Assembly (NCBI RefSeq): GCF_037975245.1
Contig: NC_092578.1
Span: 19,603,821-19,667,820 of the forward strand
Reading direction: 5' to 3'
Length of the DNA: 64,000 nt
Source of the DNA: Apostichopus japonicus
Lineage: Eukaryota; Echinodermata; Holothuroidea; Aspidochirotida; Stichopodidae
The notes below the pieces were generated by a model. That model saw nothing but the letters and a program-made list of their open reading frames with translations, was not told the origin of the DNA and did no database searches. The position numbers and the translations under genes were made by a program. The number at the start of each line of letters is the position of its first letter. Position 1 is the first letter of the stretch. Below, piece by piece: positions 48,705-60,700 of the stretch.

Positions 48705-51700
48705 ATGGATTTTCCACTGCGGTTCTTGACATTGATTGCTGTACTGGTCCATACTTCAGTGACTCAGACTCCAGTAACGACTAGTACCACTCCGATACCA
48801 ACAGAAGTCAATGAATGTGAGTGCACCTCTTTATTCATATTGTCATGATGTTTATTAAAATTATTTGTAAGTCACAATTAAATGAAGAAAAAGATAAGAG
48901 ATAAAATTTCACACTAATTTTGACCTTGAGTCATTCAAATTAGCCTCCCTTAGGCTAAATTAACCCATTGCTGAAGAAGCCCCTGAAGGCGTGAAGAATT
49001 TTGTTGATCTAGAAGAGCCTTTTGGTAATGAAAATGTACCAAAATATTATTTTTGTTTTTGTAAGTAAGCAGTGCCAATATTTTTTCATTTTAGCAGAAG
49101 CATTTGTTGAAAATACAAACAATAATGTGCCATGCATGTTCTTGATAAATTGTTAAAACTGTAGTTAAAAATTTATTCAATTTGTTGAGAACCATTCCAA
49201 TACTGGAATTTGGTAATGAGAAATGCACAGAGGATCCATTTATAACTTTTGCTGGAAAGTAGTTAATTGTTTGCGTAAAATGTTGGCTCCCTCATAAGAG
49301 ATTGCATTGCAATTATTAAAAACAGAATCTGATCAAACTTTGTATTTTTTCCATTTCATTTCCAAACACATTAACTACAGAGCAATATGGCCCAGAGTAA
49401 AGTTTGCTTACAAATTTATGATATTTACGCATAAAGACACGGTGGCTTATGAATCTTGTTATTCTGTAGGGCATTACAAAATGAGGAACTTTATTTGCAA
49501 TTACATGGTCATTACTTGTCTAGCAATTGTCCAGTCATCCTACTGCTCCTACTTTCTAGTCCATTTTGTTAAACTGTTTTTTCCTAACTGTGTTTGTTTG
49601 CTTTGTATAGGCTGGTTCTCAAAATGCAGTGTATTGCTGCACAGTGAAAGTGTGCATATTTCTTATCTTGATTATCAATGCCAACAAATTTGGGAAATTT
49701 GCACCCAATTTATTATTATATTCATTTTTCTTCATTTCATGGATCTGTTTTAAGTCCAGAATGAACATGAATAAAATGTGCCTGCGTTTGTCCTTCCTTT
49801 CCTTCATTTCTCCCACTTTTGATCTCCCTTTTCTACTGTTTCATTTGTTACATTTGTCCATTTTTTCCCTTTTGTAGTTGGGCAATTCCATGGTAACGGA
49901 AGGACATTGGGACTAATTTTCTGACATTTAAACAAGTATATCATGAATATCCCCATTAATTACAACAAATAATTGTCATCATTGACTAGCTATAACTACG
50001 TACTTCAATTTTCACATATTTTTTTTTCCACAAACCCTTCCTATTTTTGAAATATGAATATTAATGAGGTCGGTAACGGAAAGACAGCAAACGGACAAGG
50101 GTTTTCACAGGTCTTGAGTTTATTGTAAAACTCTGTGAATTCTATGGAGTAATATTATTTTAGAGATGAGAAATGTTATCCCAATACTGTTTCCTATACT
50201 GTACCACTTTCCATTCTGAAATTATTGCTTTGGTTTTCTAGAAATATTGTGCTAATTAAAGTTAAATTTGGTAACGGAAGGACGGTAACGGAAGGACAAA
50301 ATGTCCACTCAGTTACAGTGTGCAAAGAAGAGTATATCACAATGTTGACACAATAATATAATTGTTAGAACCAACATTCCAGTGTGAACTATAACAATGT
50401 ATTGACCATCAAAAGCAAAAATATGGAAGTTATTTCTAATTATCAACTAATCACATTATGTTAATTAACTGTAGGTCAATAACTGAAAAAGTGAAACTGA
50501 AAAAGTTGAAGCATCTATCACTATATTCAACTGAATTTATTCTAAAATGATAATTAACTGAGGCTGAAGTCCTACTACTTTAGAAATAATCACCTGCTTA
50601 TTAATGGGAAGTGATTGTATCTAAAAGTACAAACAAACAGTAGTTTTTAACTGTAAATTTGTTTTTTCTACATGAGTATCTAGAAACAATATTTCAGTTA
50701 TCAACTACAGTATCACATGGAGGCAGTTAAACATGGGTTCATTTATTTCATTCCTAAAGCAGAGGTTCCTGATCTTCAATTCTTTGTTAATAATGGGAGC
50801 ATAATTTTAGCATAATTTTGATGTCACACACGTGACCAAAATAACGCAAAAGTTTTCATAAAAAGTAACTGATGTGCCTTATGATGTCCACACTTGATAT
50901 GCAACCGTTCTTGGTGCACACTGTTAGTTCTGCAAAATATCCAGTCAAGTAATTATTCCTACAATGAATTCATAGCCTCTTATTAGTCCTCACACATGTG
51001 ACCGATGATCACGTGTGTGACATTTGTGCATGAAAATGCAGAATGTCACACACGTGACCCAACAATGTCACACACGTGACCCTCCAAATCATGGCAGTAA
51101 AACTGTATTAAAGTAATTCCTATGGAATATCAACATCAGTGCTGTTCTGTGGTCATTACTAGAGTCAACATTTGCACTGAAAATTGCATACGCACAATGA
51201 AAATTCAGAATGTCACACACGTTACCCAACAATGTCACACACGTGACCAGATTTTTTTTACCTTATGTAGTATTATGCTAATTTTAAGAAGTGAAATATT
51301 GAGGTGAAATGTCTTGTAAGAATAGAAACACATTAAGGTAGAAACATGAGAAATTAGGGTTATTCAGCCCTGTTAGAAACTGAGGAATTTGCCAATGTTT
51401 TTTTGAGCAAAATAGCCAGTTTCATTTCACGTCACACACATGACCGACCTTTATATGACCTCTGCCAGCACATGAATGTTCTGATTTTGGCTAAGCAATA
51501 TATGGTTTTGTAAAATAATCCCCTAGTGCATACTTAAGTACTAAAATCAACCTTACTTTCTTTACCTAAAAGTAGTTACTTAGTGGTAAAGTGCAAATCT
51601 CCTCATTTTTCAGTCACACACGTGACCGAGAATGGCTCTACCATGGAATTGCCCCTTACAGTAGTAGATATAAACATCACTCTCAGAATCAACAACTCCC

Positions 51701-54700
51701 ACAGGATGCTGTATACAATATATATATGTATGCATGCAATGATATTTACTTTTAATCATAGGCAAATGACTCAATTATCTGACTGGAAAAACAAAATTGT
51801 CCTTCCGTTACTGTCCTTCCGTTACCAAAATGGTAACGGAAAGACAGGTTTTAATCAATCATAATGAACAAACGAAGAGGACCAGGGTGAAAATAATTAT
51901 TTCATTTTGTTGGCCAATCTAAACTTGCTTTGAAGATGAACTTTCATTTTAATCATGCTGCAACTTTTCCTGAAAAACTAAAAAAAGTTATATTTTCGGT
52001 AACGGAAGGACATTTCAAATGGCAAAAATACCGAAGGGCACTGAAGCGGAACCAATGAGGAAAAGGGGCGAAAATATTATCCATTCAGTTTTCCATGATC
52101 TATACTCTCACATGGTAGTGGCTGATATCATTCATATACTCGCTATCAATAGCAGTGACCAATAGTTTTTATTACCAATCATCCAATTTTCTGTATCAAC
52201 TCATGAATATTCAATTACCCATATATTTCCATTCCAAAATGCATGAAAATTGCATTTCTGAACCTGATTCTGGAAAATATGGACTCTTAGCTTTCATTTG
52301 ACACCAAATTTACTATTGTCACACACTTTTAATTTTTTGGGTATCATGTCCACTTTCTCATGGAATTGCCCAGTTATAAAAGTACAAAAGTTATGCTGTA
52401 AGATATACTGTAAGGCATCATCCCCTACATTTATTTCTAATTTACAATAACAGTTATTCATGCTTCATTAATGTTAGTCTGTGAGCCAGCCGGCCAATCT
52501 GGTCCAGGAGTCAGATGTAACACAACAGGTCTGTGCATCCCATTGGCAGCTATATGTGATAACCATGACAACTGCGGTGATGGGGAGGATGAATTGCAGT
52601 GTCCCGGTAAGTACAGACATATTCAGTTTACATTGATTTCAGTGAAGCTTCTTTATAGTGACAGAAATATTATTAAATATTGATAAAATAAGTACAAAAT
52701 TATTGTTGACCACTTTACATTTTGTATGGTATATATGCAAATAACTCAAAGCAATGTATGCTTTATTGTTTCTGTACATGACTGCATTTATCTTGCATGG
52801 TCTATAAAGGAGGTCATCTTTAGCTGATTTTTTTTTCAGAACAAATGCTTGTATACTATTACTAATTGCTATAATTTCCTATTGAAAAATATACATGCAG
52901 TGGTTGCTAGTATTATTGTATGTTCAATACTGTTCATGTAGGCTGTTGTAGTGTAATATTATGGATTATATTTAATTGATGCTATAACATTCCTTGAAGT
53001 TCCTTAGGTACTATGGATTTTTGGTCTCTGTCTTAATGAGTACAAGAACCCTATATGCTTTTCTGTGAAGTTCAATGATCAAAGTCTGAAAAATTGAAAA
53101 TGAATCACAAAGCCAACTTAGACAACAAGCCCAAGTTGGGCGAGATCCATATTTAACGATTCCCTCCACCTGACACTATACACAGAGTTCTATTGTGTAA
53201 TATTATAGTGTGTAATATGTTGAATTCAAAGGGATATACTTTAGAAAAGTACATTAGTATTCGGTTTTGAGCTTGTACACAGTCCAAAAGTTGCATTAGT
53301 ACTCCCATGGTACTTGATGAGGACAAATAAATAATTCTTACTGCTGGAAAGTCAATACCCATAAAACTGCAGTTTCAAGCTGAACTTGTGAACATGCTTG
53401 AAGATAGAGTCATATTCCAGTACAACCAGACAGTGCATGAGGGAAACTAAATTTATATGATAGTAATATGAGCAGAACATGTATTCTATATAAATGTATA
53501 TACAAATATAAAGATAGATAAATATATCTATACGTATATATATTGATACACATGTATATAGATCTATTTATACCATTAAATCCTGCCTTTGGTCGACATC
53601 TGTTAAAAGTTAACATTTGGTGGACAAAAGTTGTATATATATATCTGTGAAAACATGTGTAATTGAGTTAATGAATGCCAAAGGCACACTTCTATGGGAC
53701 CCCTTTGCCATTCCTTCATCTGTATTTTTTACTACATAGTCGGTTAGAGATATACACTTTTTGGGCCTTGATAGATGTCCACTTAGCGTATTTTATATAA
53801 ATTGTGTATGATAGGGGGTCTTTGTATATATGTCTACATTAAGTCATTTCTAAGGGACAGTATATGTTTACTTAAAACCCTCATTTCGAGTGGACAAACA
53901 TATATCTTCATAAAACTAATGGAAAAGTTGTGGTTGTAAAGAGATTTGACTAATTCTAACCAAGATCTGGACATTAAGGTTAATCATCGACCCTTTGATT
54001 GAATACCTTCTGTTGGACTACTACCAACCGAAATTGAATCACCTCACCACAAATGATGTGCAAATGATGTGCTGAAATTGCATTTAATAGTTTATATCTT
54101 AACATGAATTTGTTAGAAAGACAGAAGCGTCATTCTTCAAACGGAATGTTGCAAATTAATATATGGAAATAGCTGAAAATAAATATAGCAATTAGTAACT
54201 AATATAAATTTATGCTGTATTTTTAAAGGACTACGCACTTGTCCAGGTGTGTTGGAGGAAGTTGTGGTGAACTTGGTCCTTCCTCGAATTTCAAGGGATG
54301 AGGCCACTATATGTTGGACCCATTTTTTAAAAGGATCGTAGAATGTCTGAGACGTAAGATGTTAGGGGAAATAATTTCACTCGTGAGGTCTAGAGGAGCG
54401 AACTTTGTAACTCCTCCTCATCCCTCTGTGAATAATGTACAAAATGGTTTTAAGCAGACTGTTTGCCAATAAAATCATCTGAAATTACATCTTAGCCTGC
54501 TAAGGCAGAAATTTTCCAAAATAAACTTGTAGTGATTCCTGTGCACTCAGTTCCACAAAAAAGTTCTTTCACTAGTAAGTGGTTTATAATTAGTGAAAAA
54601 TAGTCTTCATACGTTGCTTGTTATCAAAATGACAACCACAATAACATGATGTTTGATTAATTTTAGGGAAGGAAATGTGTTTTGGTATTTTCTTTTTATA

Positions 54701-57700
54701 TATTCCTAAAGTTTCAAACTTCAGTCTGTGAATAGTGACCAGTCGTAACTGCGATGGTGATGGTTTGGTCCTAACTGAGATAACAGGGAAATTGCACATA
54801 TTGTTGATAATGGATTCCACACTTTATTCAACATAAACAGAACTTCACTGCCATCATTCTAAGACCATCTAGACGAAGGATGGGCTTTGAATGTTATGAG
54901 CATGGTTGATGGTATTGATTGCAGAAATATTGAGCAATATTCCGCATGTCAATTTCTTCTAAGTCGTAAATGGAGAGTGGATTTTTCGATGTGGCAAGGA
55001 TTTCCCAAAGTTGCAGGTTGACTCATTGAAATTTTTTCCGAGGATTGCTATGCACAATATTGGGCTCATGAAACGATACTATGTTATAAATACCATACAC
55101 ACACACAAAACACGAGAAACCAAACATTAAAGTAGGTCCTGTCTAAATTGCAAACAAAATTATATTGCTTCCTCTAAGAAAAAAGCAAGCATACCATGCA
55201 AAAGTAAAACAAGGAAGGCAGACAGACCATGCAAACAACCTTTCTTATTTTTTTTGAAACAACAAAACAACAGTCATAATAAGAAATTCAAGGCAGTTGA
55301 AGTTTGAAATACCTACAGAATACCTCCACTTTTTCTTAAGTCAAAAACATGAGTGTGAATTACATCTTGATCTCAGTGAGCTTGAATCGAGGGAGAAATA
55401 TATTTCTTAGTTAAGTTGACTAGCCTAATTAAGAGCTCTCCTATGGTGAGGAATGGCAACAAGTAGCTGTTATCATTTCTACTATTTCCAGTTTTTGACT
55501 TATGACATGCACACAGCCTTCCCCCCCACCCCCTGACAATTGAGTTGCAATGTATCCAAGTTTTACATGTTTTTTTTTCACAAAAGTGTAAAAATTGTGC
55601 ACCAAGTGGCTCCATTGGGGTTTTTATGTTTGAAAAATCTCCAGGCTCTGAGGGGAAATGTACGATCCTCAGAACCCCCTTACACCACGTACACGAGACA
55701 TGCTGCGTTAACTCGCGGAGGTACACATTCAAACATTCCCAAAGAAAATCATGCGTATACCCATAGAGAAGAATGTTCCAATCTCATTATAGTATATATT
55801 CAATCTAAGGAAGATTAGAGGAACTATGCCATCAGGATGTCGGTACAAGAAATCTAAGATAATAGGCAGTCGACCATATTGGGGGCAATGCAGAATATAT
55901 TGGATGCACCACAAGGTTTTGAAGCAGTCTACTTATTCTGGCTGGAGTTCCTTCTAGAGTGCTGTTTTGGCTCACCCCTGTGATGTAGGAGTATAAGATC
56001 ACACTGATAAAATGGAAATATATCCCTTACTGGATATGATATGGATCGAAGATTAAAAATTGTCTCTTTGAGGAACTATGCCATCAGGATGTCAGTACAA
56101 GAGATCTAAGAAAATCGGCAGTCGACCACATTGGGGGCAATGCAGAATATATGTCGTTTATGCAACACAAGGTTTTGAAGTGCCAGTCTATTTATTCTGG
56201 CTGGAGTTCCTTCTAGAGTGGTGTTTTTGGCTCACCCCTGTGATGTCAGAGTATAAGACAACACTGATAAAATGGAAATATATCCCTTATATATCCCTAA
56301 GTGCCAAGTAACTTTGCACTCACATGTTGCCTAGAGTAGCTGACATTAAGACCCAGCATGAACTGTCACTTTTCAGAGACAAGAAATGAAAATATTTATA
56401 TTATGAAACTCAAAACATAAATTTTCTTTTAAGTTGGCTTGTTCAATTTAAAACAATTACAAGGCAGTGAAAGTTAATTTTTAAATAACCATACTGAAAC
56501 CTACCAAATTAATTTATATAATCCCAATTGATAACAGAGAATTAATATTGCCTCTTATGCAAGACCAAGAATGAAAATGCTTAAAATATGCAGCTCCAGA
56601 TATAAGTTTAAAAAAATATTATTTTTTTTCTACAACATAACTTCTGGAAGTACCATCAAGCAGTTTGGTTTAACATCTTGGCAGTAGGAAATACAATGAT
56701 AGAGAAACAAACTTAACCTTCTTGAAAGTGAGTTAGAAACTTGACAATGCAAATTGGGGATGTATATGATCACTTTGCATTAAAATGTGCATTGTAAGTT
56801 ATATATTACAGCCTGTCTTTTATATGGTTGTGGACATAACCCCCTGTAGAAATTATGCTAATTTCATGTCAAGAGTATGGACTACATATCTGTGAGGCAT
56901 TAAGTTTTATTAATGTTTGTGTCAACTGCTTCACTAGTGTATGATACAACTACTCTAAAATTCAATTGCTATTAAAAGCTTTGCAATGAAGATATACCTA
57001 TCAAACTTTTCTGTGAAACACAAAAAACATGAAGTCTTCTTAATGACCCAATTTGAAATCACTATTTTATATGTCATTGAACTTCAACACGTGGTTAATG
57101 GTTGAAGACCACATGCTTAACAGGCGGTAGTTAGACGCAAAGTTGATAGCGCACTCCGGAACAAGGAAAAGTATTTCCATTGTGTGATATGTACCTATGT
57201 GTGGTCGCAAATATTGCTCAAACAATACGTGGACATGAAATTGTCGACGTAATGTAGAAGTCCACGAAATATCTCAATTTTTAAAATGGAATTTGCCTTG
57301 TCCAACATACGAAGACAGCATAATGCAATTGGCTTTATTTTAATAGTAAATACATTAAACTGCCAAAAATTCCACTAACTTAAAACTGATATGTTCTGGT
57401 AATGATCAAACCTGCAAGGTTTAGGGGGCTTCACCTCTTAATTCCCATCAGCTTTAGATCATTCACACTCTTTGCCCTCCTTTTCCCATATTACTACTAA
57501 CATGGGATGTTAAATGGCAGTCCTAGGAGCAGAAATGGGTGCAATGACATGCCTGCCTTATAATTCTCTGGTCATATTAATATCCAAAAGAATAGGCTCA
57601 ATATAAAATCTAGTGTTCATTTTTGATCGTCGAACACATGGAAGTGGTTTCAAAAGAGCTTTTGTTGGCTTCCTACTACTTTGGATTCACGAAGGTCAAC

Positions 57701-60700
57701 TGTTAAAGTTTGTTGTATGTTCTTGTGGAGACCTTGCAAGTGTTTGCCATCAAACACAATCCCATAAAAATACTATATCTATAGGCTAATTTTATTTGAA
57801 ATTTAGGCACAAAGGCATTCCTTGAAGAAATTCCACTCAAAATTGATCATGACAAGTGCAAAGTTCAATAATGCAGCCATGAAATAAAAATTCTTTAAAC
57901 TTGAAGATAGCTAGGTTATAGACAAAACTTTGTGGTACATATGTATGTAAGTATGTATGCATTTCCTCCTGCAAGCAGGAATATGAATAAAAAATAAATA
58001 AATGTATAATTTTTCTCAGCTGGTTCATCAGTTTATATATTTGTATTAAGGTTTATGAGGAACGATAAATATATAGAGTGAAAAAACGTACCTGACATGC
58101 CTATGATAACACTGCTCACCATTTTGTATTTATTGAAAAAATTTACATTCAGCATTTAACATTCAACATTTATTAGCTGCCCACAAAAGTGGCCAAAGGG
58201 TATAGCTATATTTATGTATGGGCTACTGCAGAATCTATACTCATGCAATACCTTACTTGATTGCTGATCATATGAACCCATAACTAGTTTGACTCAAATT
58301 GTTGGCAATATGTACAATGGTAAAGTGCCGATGCCTCAAAGTTTGGAACTTAAACATACCGGCCTAAAATAGTCTGCAATTTATATACAGGATTTCCTTC
58401 ATGCTTAGAAGGAAGTTGTATTGTAAATGGAACATACATTTATTATCAAAAGGTCTGGGTTATGCACATCTTTGCAGATTAGGAAATCCTGTGTGCACTT
58501 CTGACAGTAACCGGAACTTCCTTCACAGAAAAAGTGCAGAACAACTCTCTAGTATAGCCCGGAATGATGAGAAAGGCAACTTTGTCGTAGTGATATCATC
58601 TTTTCATTGTCATAGATGTTACTTCCTTCATTGCAACCCTTAGTAATGACGAGCTATGCTTTAAAAGTTATGTATCTCTTAACACTGCAGTTTATAATCA
58701 GCCTTGAAAGTTAATTGTCAGGACAAAACTTTGGAGAGATATTTTGCAGAAGTCAGTGATCTTAGACAGTGGGGGAGCTAGGGGTATTGGTCAGGAGGGG
58801 CGAGAATGGTCTGCAGGGGCACTTCCGACACTATCTAAGCAGAGCGCCACCACAGGTTGGCGCGTAGCGTACAGAAATTTTTTGAGTAAAGATACTCCCT
58901 TGATCGCCGGAAATGACCCTTTCCGGGCCTGGCTAATTTGCAGATAAACGAAGAATAAATAGGTGTCATCGCCAAATTACACCAACAAAATGTTACAAAT
59001 GTCAATAGGAAGATGAGAGTGCAATAAAAAAGTCAATAATCGCGAATAAGTGACTGTAAGGCCGGACGCTCTGCCACTGACCTTAGAGAATTATTGACCA
59101 TCCATTGCCTATTGATCATCCAAATAATCATCTACAATTCATTAACATGCGGTTGAAAGAAGACCGAAATGAGAAATAAAATCATTGCAAATTTTAGTTA
59201 ATGTGAACTTAAATTTTTTGATTGTTTTATTCGTTACAGGTAAAGACGTTATCATTTGAAGCCTTACATCTCTGTATATGTATTCAACTCTCAGGGTTAA
59301 ATCCTGGGCCAGCTTAACACCCTCTGGTTCCTTATAGGTTCCATATATGCTTCCCACTCCCCTATAAGCTGAGAATTTTCGGGCACCTACTGAAAGAAAA
59401 ATAAATTGCAATGTGTTTTTCAATGGTTAAAAACTGATATTATTATGATCATCGTTATTGTAACAACTTCCCCAAAAGTTATAACCAACATGGAAGGGTT
59501 ATAACACGGCAAATGATTGTATGTAATTGTTATGTGATGTAATAACCTATGGATGCCTATATGATATGCACATTAACATAAAAAAAATTGGTTATATTTT
59601 TCGAGCAAGTCGTTACAGCCCCTCCCAAGTCAAGTTGGGCTCCTATGCAGCTATGCTGACAGATCTTAGGATGAATAAACAAAAGATGGCTGTGGTACAT
59701 GAGACTGGTTAGTTGCAGGCCAATGGCTGCTGTCACAAAATGTTCTGAAAAATTTCCTTTAATTATCCTCTTTTGCTTGGAATTTCAGAGAGTGAAGATT
59801 GTGTTAATAGGAAGAATTTAGCAGACCAGATTGTAGAAGTATGTCCTTTAGACCGGCGTGTGTTAGAAGGTCAACCAGACAATAATCTAAATGACACATG
59901 GATCTTTGAACAACCTGAATTTGATTCCAACAAAACAGAATACATTGTAGAGGTATTATTACATCTTGTTATATATATATTAAAGAAACTTTTAACCTGT
60001 TGTTTCTGGATTTCAGTGCTTTAGAAATGTATTCATTGTTGTTAACATTATTATTATTAATACACAGTGGCTCTGCTTTTGTGTCCATGGTAACATAATT
60101 CCTAATGTTAACTACAAGTACATGCTTCTTCATCATTGTTTCTTAATTTGTGAATATGTATAGTTTGTACAGTTTCTTGTTATTGGAGACGGTGTGTTGA
60201 AATGTCTATACAACTCTTGATAATTTGAATGATCCTATTGGCCAGTAATAGTACATGCTCTGTGTATGCAATGCTGTGTGTTAGACACTTTTTCTTGAAA
60301 CTATATGAATCGATCATTTGTTGCATCCTATTTATAAGGTTAGGTTGCTCCAATGTCAGTTCCAGCTATAGGCAAGCTTGTTTTCACTAATGCTCTGTAT
60401 TCCTGACACTCAGCCAAGGATTCAGAGTTTCTTTCTGTTGGAGAAAATGTAATATTGCATTACTTGATCGTAAATGTGACCTAGCTAAATCTTTTGTCCG
60501 TTGGTCAAGTAAGATTCAGTATGTAGGTCTACTACATGTGGACTTCAGCTGATTAACTTAATGATTCATTTAAAGAAAAAAGCATGTGGAGATGTTAATA
60601 GGAGACATAACTAATCTAAAGTGGTAAATACTTTTTTAAACCACAGCACATTCACCAAACTTTGTCTGTTTTTAGGGGATATATTTTCTTATACATGCAT

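Larger units (their letters stand above)
49876..52375. mobile_element. DNA transposon-like element with inverted ends and two motif families
   Basis: The left end GGGCAATTCCATG (49880-49892) and right end CATGGAATTGCCC (52359-52371) are inverted, and AGTT flanks both (49876-49879 and 52372-52375). The 2492-bp interior carries eight copies of GGTAACGGAAGGACA, six in full and two shortened, and at least eight of GTCACACACGTGACC. No transposase frame was seen. It lies in the first intron of the LDL-receptor A gene. Confidence 0.65.
52607..59788. other. Long intron(s) of the LDL-receptor A gene
   Basis: No exon was recognised with confidence. It contains short AT-rich microsatellite-like sequence (53480-53560 and 53630-53645), a possible sulfotransferase exon relic near 54240-54330, a directly repeated block (55818-56290), a SINE-related fragment near 57440-57560 and two dispersed repeats (58829-58932 and 59362-59525). 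Confidence 0.5.

Noticed and set aside
49307-49753. Open frame of 148 codons, + strand
   Set aside because: AT-rich intron sequence with hydrophobic, biased composition, no recognisable motif or splice context, in the long first intron of the LDL-receptor A gene.
55373-55818. Opposed open frames around 55540-55760
   Set aside because: Shadow frames with no homology and no splice signals that match a gene.
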